Both the position numbers and the translations under genes were made by a program. This document shows, one piece after another, positions 7,181 to 14,468 of a stretch of 25,199 nucleotides of DNA; positions within the stretch are counted from its first letter, which is position 1, and every line of letters begins with the position of its first letter. The stretch spans positions 1-25,199 of the forward strand of contig CACZSE010000216.1 of the NCBI GenBank assembly GCA_902783735.1, read 5' to 3'. Below the pieces are notes generated by a model. That model did no database searches, had not been told where the DNA came from, and saw only the letters and a list, made by a program, of their open reading frames with translations. The DNA comes from an uncultured Lachnospiraceae bacterium. Lineage in GTDB: Bacteria > Bacillota > Clostridia > Lachnospirales > Lachnospiraceae.

Positions 7181-8359
7181 TTAGAAAATTCCCATCGCAT
7201 CCAATACCAGGATCGCAAGGATAATGATATCAAGTGCGAAATTGACTACTCCCAGGACTACAGGAAGTTTTGATCCTTCCTTGCCCATATTTTCTATATA
7301 TCCCCTTAAAGCTTTTGTCTGATCGGCAAGGCTGTCATCAACAGCTGCCTGAACATTTCTGTATACTTTTACATTCTCTGTATGAATGGCCTCATGAACA
7401 TCATCGAACTGCGCATCGAGGTATGTCTGATCCATAGGCTGAGCAGGTGTCTCTGCCTTTACCACTCCCTCACTGGCACCTTTTATGGCTTCAAGTCCTT
7501 CCTCTACCGCCTGTTTAATGCTTTCCGTAGCCTGTGTTGAAGCCTGAATGATGCTCTCTGTATTCTGAGCAGATACTTCCTTTAAGTTTTCAACCGCCTC
7601 GGAAGATGACTGCTTCATGCCTTCTATTCCGCTGTCGCAGGCTTCCTTTACGTTCTCAACCGCTTTGTTGATATTTTCAATGCTTTCATCCGCTTTTGAA
7701 CTCAAAGACGAAACCGCATCATCCGAAGCTCTTTTAACAGATGATACCGCATCATCTGCCGATCTCTTAAGTGAATCCACTGCTTCATCTGCGGATTTCT
7801 GTAATGTTCCAACTGCTTCTTCTGCAGATCTCTTAAGTCCTTCAACCGCTTCATCCGTTGAAACCTTCATTGCAGAGCTGCTCTCTGCTGTACTCTTAAC
7901 GGCTTCCAAAACAGCTTCTGACTGTTCCTTTACGGCAGTTATGATCTCTTCAGCAGAAGATCTTGTGGCTGCGATGGATTTTTCCGAAGATGTCATTGAG
8001 GCTGCGATCATGTCTTCCGATGCAGTCTTTACAACAGTGATGGTTTCCTGTGAGCTGTCCTTTACGGCAGTTACAGCTTCGCGGGAAGCCGACTTGATCT
8101 CTTCTATGGTCTCGGGAGATATCTCTGTCTGAGCTGAGGCTGTACGTACGCCGTTAAAAGACTCTCCGAGCATATCACTAACCTTGGAAGCCGATTCAAT
8201 ATTCTTGAGATTTACCTGCTTCATTTCCTGAAGAAGTTCTTCGTAGCCGGCCAGCTGTTCTTTCATGCGCTGGTTCTCTCTTGCTTCGGCAGCAGAGTTG
8301 GCATTGATCATATCATTTGCCACTGTTTTTTGTGCAAGTTTGTCAATAAAAGTATCCAT
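7181..8359 (-). CDS. Tail-anchored hendecad-repeat rod protein, function unknown
   Basis: No known family was recognised. The 392-residue protein has no signal peptide. Residues about 25-65 look like a short coiled coil. Then come about 20 tandem 11-residue repeats without a single insertion or deletion (residues 80-299), typical unit SADEAVDSLKR, with Ala, Val and Leu/Ile at fixed places. This hendecad pattern predicts a long right-handed or straight helical rod. A linker follows (PAQPMDQ and on), then a single hydrophobic segment (about 366-388) only a few residues from the C-terminus, so the protein should be tail-anchored with the rod in the cytoplasm. The start at 8359 is chosen because GGAGGA lies 4 nt upstream; an ATG 12 nt earlier would place the ribosome site inside the gene. 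It is coupled to the wall peptidase gene and may organise or control it (inference). Confidence 0.8.
   Translation of the reverse strand: MDTFIDKLAQKTVANDMINANSAAEARENQRMKEQLAGYEELLQEMKQVNLKNIESASKVSDMLGESFNGVRTASAQTEISPETIEEIKSASREAVTAVKDSSQETITVVKTASEDMIAASMTSSEKSIAATRSSAEEIITAVKEQSEAVLEAVKSTAESSSAMKVSTDEAVEGLKRSAEEAVGTLQKSADEAVDSLKRSADDAVSSVKRASDDAVSSLSSKADESIENINKAVENVKEACDSGIEGMKQSSSEAVENLKEVSAQNTESIIQASTQATESIKQAVEEGLEAIKGASEGVVKAETPAQPMDQTYLDAQFDDVHEAIHTENVKVYRNVQAAVDDSLADQTKALRGYIENMGKEGSKLPVVLGVVNFALDIIILAILVLDAMGIF
7463..8122 (-). repeat. 33-bp-period repeats encoding 20 hendecads
   Basis: The region encodes twenty 11-residue units in one unbroken register. The best conserved units lie around 7660-7860 (SAEEAVGTLQK, SADEAVDSLKR, SADDAVSSVKR and neighbours). 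DNA copies are diverged, mostly at third positions, which suggests old duplication kept by selection on the protein. Confidence 0.8.
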
Positions 8360-8383
8360 AGCTTCCTCCATTTAGTAGATTTT

Positions 8384-8419
8384 ACTATATATTCATAGTC
8401 TGTTCATAATTTGTTCATA
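8384..8419 (-). promoter_or_regulatory. Operon promoter with three 11-bp-phased direct repeats
   Basis: On the plus strand TTCATA occurs at 8392-8397, 8403-8408 and 8414-8419, exactly 11 bp apart (minus strand TATGAA). This is the arrangement bound by OmpR/PhoB-family regulators (PhoP, WalR). A TATAGT -10 box lies at 8384-8389 with start near 8377, but the -35 position (AAATTA) is poor and is covered by the repeats, as in activator-dependent promoters. The regulator is not in the window. Confidence 0.6.
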
Positions 8420-8479
8420 TTAGACAGATATAATAAATACATAAAGTTGATACAGACTATAGGTAATTTTTTCATAATA

Positions 8480-8505
8480 GCCCGGATGCCATATGGTATC
8501 CGGGC
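8480..8505 (-). terminator. Strong hairpin after relQ, possible terminator
   Basis: An 11-bp stem (GCCCGGATGCC 8480-8490 with GGTATCCGGGC 8495-8505, one G-U pair) closes an ATAT tetraloop about 22 nt after the relQ stop. The bases that follow on the minus strand (TATTATG) are only partly T, so termination may be weak or need a factor. Confidence 0.5.
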
Positions 8506-8527
8506 ACTCCTCATTTTAAGGGCTTTT

Positions 8528-9175
8528 TTAAACGAATTCGTTATCCTCAAGCGACCTTATCTCTTCGTTCAGAGCAAGCATTCTTGCATCAAGGTCCGAA
8601 ACCATGCGGGCACATTCCTTAAGTTCATTTTTAATATGCTCAGGCGCATTTCCTTCAAATTTGTAGTGGATCTTGTGCTCTAAGCTGGCCCAGAAGTCCA
8701 TCGCTACAGTTCTTATCTGTATCTCGACCTTGGCATTTACCATCTTATCGGATAAGAATATCGGTACTGTAACAAGCATATGATAGCTTTTATAACCGCT
8801 GGCCTTCGGATTCTTTATATAGTCTTTGATAGACAAAACTTTTATGTCGTTCTGATTGCCTATCATCTCGGCAACCCTGTATATGTCAGATGTAAATGAA
8901 CATATAACTCTTATGCCGGCTATGTCATTGACATGCTCTACCATGTTTTCAATGGTGGATTCATAACCCTTCTTTTTTAACTTCTTAACAATACTTTCCG
9001 AGGTTTTCATCCTCGACTTTATATGCTCTATGGGATTGTAACGATGAACCTGCTGAAACTCATCGTTGAGTATCTCTAACTTGGTTCCGATCTCTTTAAG
9101 TGCCGAATTGTATACCAAAGTTACTTCCATCCAGCTGTCTATCGGATCCGGCTCCCTGTTTATATCTCTTGCCAT
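8528..9175 (-). CDS. relQ: Small alarmone synthetase (RelQ/YjbM type)
   Basis: The 215-residue protein is a single-domain (p)ppGpp synthetase that moves pyrophosphate from ATP to GDP or GTP in the cytoplasm. Synthetase motifs are present in order: RMKTSESIVKKL (55-66), NDIAGIRV (83-90) with catalytic-site Asp84, NPKASGYKSYH (122-132), and EIQIRT (151-156) followed by DFWASLEHKIHY. No hydrolase domain is present, and the length equals that of RelQ-type enzymes, which act as allosteric tetramers. The helical C-terminus (about 178-212) fits that oligomer interface. The start has AAGGA about 6 nt upstream. It has its own strong promoter downstream of galE. Confidence 0.92.
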   Translation of the reverse strand: MARDINREPDPIDSWMEVTLVYNSALKEIGTKLEILNDEFQQVHRYNPIEHIKSRMKTSESIVKKLKKKGYESTIENMVEHVNDIAGIRVICSFTSDIYRVAEMIGNQNDIKVLSIKDYIKNPKASGYKSYHMLVTVPIFLSDKMVNAKVEIQIRTVAMDFWASLEHKIHYKFEGNAPEHIKNELKECARMVSDLDARMLALNEEIRSLEDNEFV

Positions 9176-9221
9176 TTGCTTCCTTCCATCCTGTCCTTCC
9201 CCCGCGCATCACGCTATTTTT

Positions 9222-9250
9222 ATTATAACATATCAGGCACATGCGCTCAA
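9222..9250 (-). promoter_or_regulatory. relQ promoter with extended -10
   Basis: On the minus strand TTGAGC (9245-9250) and TATAAT (9222-9227) are 17 nt apart, and TG precedes the -10 box at the extended position. The start would be near 9215, leaving a leader of about 40 nt. This suggests steady, fairly strong transcription independent of galE. Confidence 0.78.
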
Positions 9251-9269
9251 GCATACGAATGACAGGCTG

Positions 9270-10286
9270 TCAGTCTGCATATCCGTTCGGATTGTTCTTC
9301 TGCCATCTCCAGGAATCGGCACACATCTCTTTAATGCCCTTCTTTGCCTTCCATCCCAATTCTCTAAATGCTTTTGATGAATCGGCATAGCACTCTGCTA
9401 TGTCTCCGGCTCTTCTTTCCTTTATGACATAAGGTATCTTAACACCTGTTGCTTCCTCGAAATTCCTTACAATATCGAGTACCGAATAACCTTGTCCGGT
9501 ACCAAGATTGTATATTGACAGACCAGATCCCGGCTCAAGTTTTTTAAGTGCCTTTACATGTCCGTCGGCAAGATCCACCACATGGATATAGTCCCTTACT
9601 CCGGTTCCGTCAGGTGTATCATAATCATCGCCAAATATTCCAAGCTCTTTAAGTCTGCCTACAGCAACCTGTGTCACATAGGGCATGAGATTGTTCGGTA
9701 TGCCGTTTGGATTCTCACCTATCGTTCCCGATTCATGGGCTCCTATAGGATTGAAATATCTGAGCAGTACCACGTTCCATTCTTTGTCCGCAAAGCAGGT
9801 GTCTGTCAAGATCTGTTCGATCATGGACTTTGTCCATCCATAAGGGTTGGTACATGTACCTTTCGGACATTCTTCCGTGATCGGAACAAAAGCAGGCGTT
9901 CCGTATACTGTAGCTGATGATGAAAAGATGATATTTTTGCATCCGTGTTCGCTCATGCTGTTAAGAAGGTTTATGGTCCCGCCTATATTATTCTCATAAT
10001 ACATGAGAGGCTTTTGTACCGACTCTCCGACAGCCTTCAGTCCCGCAAAATGAATGACGGCGTCGATATCCTCTTTTTCAAAGATATCGTCAAGTGTTTT
10101 TTTATCACGAATGTCTGCATTGTAAAATACCGCTCTTACACCGGTTATAGCCTCGAGTCTGTCTAAAACTTTCATGTCCGAATTGCTCAGATTATCCAGT
10201 ATGACAACATCGTGCCCCTGAGTCTGGAGTTCCACAACCGTATGACTCCCTATATATCCGGTTCCGCCGGTAACCAATATCTTCAT
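9270..10286 (-). CDS. galE: UDP-glucose 4-epimerase
   Basis: GalE interconverts UDP-glucose and UDP-galactose with bound NAD, feeding galactose use and surface polysaccharides. The 338-residue protein begins with the Rossmann motif GGTGYIGSH (7-15). Catalytic Ser124, Tyr149 and Lys153 are all present ([16 protein letters not shown]), at the same positions as in the E. coli enzyme. The start is the ATG at 10284-10286, with AGGAGG about 6 nt upstream; a longer frame from 10322 lacks support. No gal genes adjoin it. It is divergent from the CapK-like gene, with overlapping promoters. No convincing terminator follows it. Confidence 0.96.
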   Translation of the reverse strand: MKILVTGGTGYIGSHTVVELQTQGHDVVILDNLSNSDMKVLDRLEAITGVRAVFYNADIRDKKTLDDIFEKEDIDAVIHFAGLKAVGESVQKPLMYYENNIGGTINLLNSMSEHGCKNIIFSSSATVYGTPAFVPITEECPKGTCTNPYGWTKSMIEQILTDTCFADKEWNVVLLRYFNPIGAHESGTIGENPNGIPNNLMPYVTQVAVGRLKELGIFGDDYDTPDGTGVRDYIHVVDLADGHVKALKKLEPGSGLSIYNLGTGQGYSVLDIVRNFEEATGVKIPYVIKERRAGDIAECYADSSKAFRELGWKAKKGIKEMCADSWRWQKNNPNGYAD

Positions 10287-10322
10287 AGTTTCCTCCTTTA
10301 CTCTGTCCCTTTTTTGCTTCAA

Positions 10323-10352
10323 ATTATAGCATTGTCAAGATATGTTTGTCTA
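10323..10352 (-). promoter_or_regulatory. galE promoter
   Basis: On the minus strand TAGACA (10347-10352) and a perfect TATAAT (10323-10328) are 18 nt apart. The -35 box coincides with that of the oppositely directed promoter at 10346-10374. Confidence 0.6.
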
Positions 10353-10357
10353 TCTTG
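10336..10357. promoter_or_regulatory. Dyad between divergent promoters
   Basis: CAAGATA (10336-10342) and TATCTTG (10351-10357) form a perfect 7-bp inverted repeat with an 8-nt centre. The centre holds the shared -35 region of both divergent promoters. It could be an operator for a dimeric regulator; this is inference. Confidence 0.45.
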
Positions 10358-10374
10358 CCTTTTCGTGCTATAGT
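10346..10374 (+). promoter_or_regulatory. Promoter of the CapK-like gene
   Basis: TTGTCT (10346-10351) and TATAGT (10369-10374) have a 17-nt spacer and a TGC extended -10. The start would be near 10381, about 34 nt before the ATG. Confidence 0.65.
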
Positions 10375-10414
10375 AAACGAAATCGCAATATTTTCATGGT
10401 GTCAGCATTAAAAA

Positions 10415-11620
10415 ATGGAAGAGATAAACCTTAAAGACGGTATAAACCTGATAAAAAAATATAATAAGATGTCACCCAAGGAACGTGATCAGATAAAGCG
10501 TCAGCGCTTCTATGCAATGGTCACTTTTGCCAGGAAGCATAATAAGCTCTACAGCGAACTATACAAAAACCTGGGTGTAAATTTCTTTATGCGTGATGTT
10601 CCCTACGTGGAGCGAAGTTTTCTTATGGAACATAAAGATATCTGGCAAAGCGATGAGATAATCGCTTCTTCCATACCACAGGCCATCAATACCGTAAGAT
10701 CATTTTCCTTTGAAAGGGACTATCACAGATTTTTGCTTCATAAGAGCAGATACGTGATCATTTCCTCATCGGACGGTTCTTTACAGAGATGTTCATGGGA
10801 CAAGTCGACCACAGTATTGTCTGTGTTTTTACCCACAGATGAGCTTGTCAGACAGTTAAATGAATTAAACCCCGCATTTTTATGGGCCTTCCCCTCAACA
10901 TTAGATAATCTCTTAATGTATAAAAAAAGCGGCTCACTTAAGATAAAGCCGGTCCTTATCATTGCCGGAGGCGAGGCCTTAAACGATGACTTAAGAACTG
11001 CCCTTATCAATGAATTTGACTGCACTGTACAATCAACCTACTCAAGCGCCGAATTCGGAATAGTCGCTTCCGAGTGTCAGATGGGGCATCTTCATGTCAA
11101 TGATGACTGGATAATCTTAGAACAGGCAGACGCAAACGGACATCCTGTCAAAGAAGGACAAAAGCCGGAAAAGATCCTTATAACCAACCTGTATAAGACG
11201 GACTATCCCATAATAAGGATGACGCTTCCCGACAATATCAGGTTTCACAACAAGACCTGTCCCTGCGGCAATACTTCTCCATGGATAAGCATAACAGCCG
11301 CAAAGGATGACTATATCCTTTTTAAGACAGACGAAAAACAGATAAGCATTCACTCAGATGAATTTTCCTCTGTTCTCAACGGGATCGATGGTCTTTTAAG
11401 ATATCAGATCGTTCTTTATGCAAACAACAATATATCTCTTCGAATGGAAGTTTCAAACGAGTCCATGAGAGGCATCATCTTTTTACAGGCGGAGCAGACC
11501 CTGCGACGTTTTCTGAAAGAAAAAGGTGTCATCGCATCCGCCATAACGATGGATGCAGATACACCATTAAGAAATGAACTGAACGGCAAACTGAAAAATG
11601 TACTGGATCACAGAGAGTGA
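10415..11620 (+). CDS. PaaK/CapK-like adenylate-forming protein, P-loop missing
   Basis: This 401-residue protein resembles the phenylacetate-CoA ligase/CapK branch of adenylate-forming enzymes. Visible family features are IAGGEAL (183-189), STYSSAEFG (207-215, the acyl-adenylate Y-x-S-x-E-F motif), TDYPIIRMTLPDNI (262-275), the CPCG pair (282-285), and a C-terminal NGKLK that would supply the late lysine. The Ser/Thr/Gly-rich ATP loop (TSGTTG-like), expected near residue 90-120, is absent; only SSSDGS is seen there. The protein is also shorter than typical members, so that stretch looks deleted or rewritten. It may not adenylate, or may act only in transfer or binding. It is the only plus-strand gene. 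No clear ribosome site precedes the ATG; Met19 is an alternative start. Its 3' end overlaps the HAD gene by 13 bp. Confidence 0.7.
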   Translation: MEEINLKDGINLIKKYNKMSPKERDQIKRQRFYAMVTFARKHNKLYSELYKNLGVNFFMRDVPYVERSFLMEHKDIWQSDEIIASSIPQAINTVRSFSFERDYHRFLLHKSRYVIISSSDGSLQRCSWDKSTTVLSVFLPTDELVRQLNELNPAFLWAFPSTLDNLLMYKKSGSLKIKPVLIIAGGEALNDDLRTALINEFDCTVQSTYSSAEFGIVASECQMGHLHVNDDWIILEQADANGHPVKEGQKPEKILITNLYKTDYPIIRMTLPDNIRFHNKTCPCGNTSPWISITAAKDDYILFKTDEKQISIHSDEFSSVLNGIDGLLRYQIVLYANNNISLRMEVSNESMRGIIFLQAEQTLRRFLKEKGVIASAITMDADTPLRNELNGKLKNVLDHRE

Positions 11621-11627
11621 TCTTTTT
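11606..11627 (+). terminator. Terminator built into the CapK-like stop codon
   Basis: GATCAC (11606-11611), loop AGAGA, GTGATC (11617-11622), then TTTTT. The stop codon TGA (11618-11620) lies within the 3' arm. The same bases encode the last residues of the convergent HAD protein. Confidence 0.7.
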
Positions 11628-12225
11628 CTTCTATGAGATCGCTCAATACTTTGTTGATGTGATCTCTGCTCTCTATGGTACATGTTTTAATACCGAGCTC
11701 TTTAGCAGTATCGGTATTTTCTTTTCTGTCATCAAAAAATATACATTCTTCAGGTTTCAGTGAGAATCTGTTAAGAAGAGTCTCATATATGCCTCTGTCA
11801 GGCTTTACCTGATGAATCTCATACGATACCACCTTTCCGTCTATATCATCCATGAAAGATGCACCTTTTGTATGTATATCAAAAAGAAACTTGGAATAAT
11901 TGCTGAGAAGATATATGGCATAGCCTTTTTCTTTCAGTCTGTGAATCTTCTCCCACACCTCAGGTCTGGGTAAATGCATTCTCTCTCCGTGCATGATGAA
12001 CTCTTTTATGTTCCCGGCATATGAAGGGAACATCTTTCCAAATTCCACTATGAGCTCATCCTGCTGCTTTGTCCCCGCGTCGGCTTCAACCCAGAGCGGA
12101 TTCAAAAACATCTCATTAAATACCTTCTTTGCCGTCTCCATATCCAGTCCGGTATCCGCCAGTGCTTCAACCCACCTGTATTCCAGCAGAACATTACCTA
12201 CATCAAATATTAGATTCTTTATCAT
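11608..12225 (-). CDS. HAD-family phosphatase, YihX-like
   Basis: A 205-residue cytoplasmic haloacid-dehalogenase hydrolase, probably a small-molecule phosphatase. Motif I is FDVGNVLL (Asp8 nucleophile; Asn replaces the usual second Asp, as in YihX/HAD-IA epoxide-hydrolase-like members). Motif II is YLLSNYS, motif III the Lys in KPDRGIYE, and motif IV the FFDDRKENTDTA acidic pair. An alpha-helical cap lies between motifs I and II. YihX of E. coli acts on glucose 1-phosphate; that substrate is only a suggestion here. It is the last gene of the aldolase-rhomboid-suf operon, starting 12 nt after the sufB stop with a weak ribosome site, so it is probably translationally coupled. Confidence 0.85.
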   Translation of the reverse strand: MIKNLIFDVGNVLLEYRWVEALADTGLDMETAKKVFNEMFLNPLWVEADAGTKQQDELIVEFGKMFPSYAGNIKEFIMHGERMHLPRPEVWEKIHRLKEKGYAIYLLSNYSKFLFDIHTKGASFMDDIDGKVVSYEIHQVKPDRGIYETLLNRFSLKPEECIFFDDRKENTDTAKELGIKTCTIESRDHINKVLSDLIEEKDHSL

Positions 12226-12237
12226 ATCTGTTTTAAC

Positions 12238-13155
12238 CTATTTTAAAAATCCGTTTACTATTTCTTCTTCCGCCTCTTCCTCGGTAAGTCCGAGTGTCAT
12301 CAGCTTGATAAGCTGCTCTCCGGCAATCTTTCCGATAGCCGCTTCATGGACGAGTTCGGCATCTACGCTTGCGGCAGTCAATTCGGGAATGGCTGTGACA
12401 ACCGCATTATCCATCAATATGGCATCACACTCAGAGTGACCCTTGCACTTGGTGTTACCGCTTATAGCAGCAACAAATTTCTGCTTGGAGTTACCTCTGG
12501 CAACCGATCTTGAGACTACATTGGTGCTTGAATCTTCTCCGTTAAGCTGAACATCAAAATCTGTAGCCGCATACTGATCTGCATGAGTCATGATCTTTTC
12601 CCTAACTATGAAGGTCGCCCTGTCAGCCAGATTTCCCTTGGTGATCCTTGTCGTGGAATCTATTCCCTTTATCTGAGTAGTCTCCATCTCGAGATATGAG
12701 CCTTCCTCCATCTCGACTATGGTAGTCGGGTTCATGACATTACCGCCTTTTCCGTCTGCTTCACCATAGTGCTTCTCAATATATTTTACTTTTGCATTCT
12801 TTCCGACATGGAAGGTGTGAATTCCGTCATGTCCCGATTCCTGATCACCGCAATTGTGTATTCCGCATCCGGCCACTATAACAACATCCGCATCCTCACC
12901 GATAAAGAAGTCATTGTATACAAGATCCGTAAGTCCCGTCTCACTTATGATGACCGGAATATGAACGCTTTCATGCTTTGTTCCCGGTGCAATGATGATA
13001 TCGATACCCGGTTTGTCGGTCTTTGTCACGATATCAATATTGGCTGTTGTCTGTCTTGTCTGTAATTTTCCGTTTGCGCGAAGATTGTATGCCCCTTCGG
13101 GAACCTCATGTATATCCGCTATCTCTGCCAGGAGATTTTTTGTAATACTGTCCAT
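12238..13155 (-). CDS. sufB: SufB/SufD-family Fe-S scaffold protein of a two-gene SUF system
   Basis: This 305-residue protein has the SufB/SufD beta-helix core and is shorter than classical SufB. The C-terminal signature is present: GHSECDAILMD with Cys243 (aligning with the essential cluster-assembly cysteine of SufB), IPELTAASVDAELVHEAAIGKI with His270/Glu271, then a helical end. Cys97 and Cys102 in CGIHNCGD are additional candidate ligands. Together with SufC just upstream it should build and transfer iron-sulfur clusters as a minimal SufBC complex; no SufD, SufS or SufU gene is near. An AGAGGAAAA ribosome site precedes the ATG. The sufC stop lies 12 nt upstream. Confidence 0.88.
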   Translation of the reverse strand: MDSITKNLLAEIADIHEVPEGAYNLRANGKLQTRQTTANIDIVTKTDKPGIDIIIAPGTKHESVHIPVIISETGLTDLVYNDFFIGEDADVVIVAGCGIHNCGDQESGHDGIHTFHVGKNAKVKYIEKHYGEADGKGGNVMNPTTIVEMEEGSYLEMETTQIKGIDSTTRITKGNLADRATFIVREKIMTHADQYAATDFDVQLNGEDSSTNVVSRSVARGNSKQKFVAAISGNTKCKGHSECDAILMDNAVVTAIPELTAASVDAELVHEAAIGKIAGEQLIKLMTLGLTEEEAEEEIVNGFLK

Positions 13156-13167
13156 GTATGTTTTCCT

Positions 13168-13878
13168 CTATATCTTGTCTGTAAGAGCGCTGCATGTGCT
13201 GCTCTCCATAAGTTGCGGCCAAACCTCCTGTTTGGTCCCTATTTTGGATACTTTTCCGTCGGCAATGACTATGATCTTATCCGCTATGTTTAATATCCTT
13301 TCCTGATGCGAGATGATCAGGATCGAACCGTTTATCTTTTTCCTCATGTTTTCAAAAACCTTTATAAGATTGTTGAAACTCCAGAGATCTATCCCGGCCT
13401 CGGGTTCATCAAATATCGAAAGCTGCGTTCCTCTTGCTATGATCATGGCTATCTCTATTCTTTTTAATTCTCCGCCCGATAAAGATGCGTTCACCTCTCT
13501 GTCGATATAATCACGGGCGCATAAGCCTACATCCGAAAGGATATCGCAGGCCTCGGATACTGTTATCTTTTTTCCGGAAGCAAGCTTTAACAGGTCCTTT
13601 ACCGTTATGCCCTTAAACTTAACAGGGGTCTGAAATGCATAGCTTATGCCCGCTTTTGCTCTGTCGGTCACTGACAGATCCGTTATATCCATTCCATTGT
13701 ATATGATCTGTCCCGAGGTCGGCTTTACGATCCCGGCTATGATCTTTGCAAGAGTTGATTTTCCTCCGCCGTTTGGTCCTGTTATGGCGATAAAACCGTC
13801 ATCGATATCGAGACTCACGTCGCGTATGATCTCTTTGTTATCCTCAACCACATATTCGATCTTTTTTAATTCCAACAT
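13168..13878 (-). CDS. sufC: SufC-type ABC ATPase
   Basis: A 236-residue soluble ABC ATPase that drives shape changes of the SufB-type scaffold during Fe-S assembly. Walker A GPNGGGKST (34-42), the ABC signature LSGGE, Walker B LSIFDEPEAGID and an H-loop ISHQ are intact. SufC hallmarks are the EPEAGID version of Walker B and the lack of any adjacent permease gene. The start follows the rhomboid stop by only 8 nt with a weak ribosome site (AGGT), consistent with coupling. Confidence 0.9.
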   Translation of the reverse strand: MLELKKIEYVVEDNKEIIRDVSLDIDDGFIAITGPNGGGKSTLAKIIAGIVKPTSGQIIYNGMDITDLSVTDRAKAGISYAFQTPVKFKGITVKDLLKLASGKKITVSEACDILSDVGLCARDYIDREVNASLSGGELKRIEIAMIIARGTQLSIFDEPEAGIDLWSFNNLIKVFENMRKKINGSILIISHQERILNIADKIIVIADGKVSKIGTKQEVWPQLMESSTCSALTDKI

Positions 13879-13886
13879 ATAAATAC

Positions 13887-14456
13887 CTATCTTTTCTTTC
13901 CGAATTTAAAACCAAACACACAGCCGCAGACTCCGCCGAGTATGTGTGTTAACTGTGAAATATTATCATTTACAAACAAAGCGTTGACTATCTCCTCACC
14001 GATATAAAGTACACATACCAGTATGAGTGTGAGCGGTATCTTTCCTTCCTGTATTCCGGTCATCGACGATAATATTATAAAACTAAAGACCACTCCGCTG
14101 GCTCCAAGCAACGCCGCGTCCGAAAACAATATAACATTGGCAATGCCCGTCGTAAAAGCTGTCAGCGCAATAAGCTGCAATGTTTTCTTACTGCCGTATT
14201 TTTCTTCTATTGACGGTCCGAGCAGCAAAAAGAACATCATGTTGCCAATGTAATGGGATATATCGGCATGTCCCAGTACATGAGTAAACAACCTTATATA
14301 AGTAAGGGGATTTAACAATGATGATCTGTATACAGAAAATAAAAGTCTGTTAGTAAATCCTCCGGTTATGATACCCAATATGAGCGCTGCGAGTGAGACC
14401 GCACTGAAAGTCAGTATGACCGGCGAATTGTATTGAATGACCTTTCTTTTTTTCAT
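13887..14456 (-). CDS. Rhomboid-family intramembrane serine protease
   Basis: A 189-residue membrane protein with about six hydrophobic segments and no extra domains. Rhomboid motifs are present: HADISHYIGNM (His63, His68, Asn72), the GASG catalytic serine (Ser120), and the catalytic His171 in THILGG. It therefore looks active and would cut transmembrane substrates. The C-terminus (FGKKR) is short and basic. It lies inside the aldolase-suf operon (12 nt after the aldolase gene, 8 nt before sufC). The substrate is unknown. Confidence 0.88.
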   Translation of the reverse strand: MKKRKVIQYNSPVILTFSAVSLAALILGIITGGFTNRLLFSVYRSSLLNPLTYIRLFTHVLGHADISHYIGNMMFFLLLGPSIEEKYGSKKTLQLIALTAFTTGIANVILFSDAALLGASGVVFSFIILSSMTGIQEGKIPLTLILVCVLYIGEEIVNALFVNDNISQLTHILGGVCGCVFGFKFGKKR

Positions 14457-14468
14457 TTTATAAACCTT

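Noticed and set aside
7463..8122. 33-bp periodic DNA repeats considered as a CRISPR or minisatellite array
   Set aside because: The period is exactly 11 codons in an open frame, the copies are diverged at third positions, and there are no unique spacers; it is protein repeat coding.
7617..8132. Plus-strand open frame of 171 codons opposite the hendecad gene
   Set aside because: It mirrors the repeat gene, has low-complexity composition (Ala/Ser rich) and no ribosome site or known domain; it is a shadow of the real coding strand.
10330..10340. Perfect TTGACA next to TATAAT upstream of galE as a -35/-10 pair
   Set aside because: Only 4 nt separate the boxes, so they cannot act together; TAGACA at 18 nt is the workable partner.
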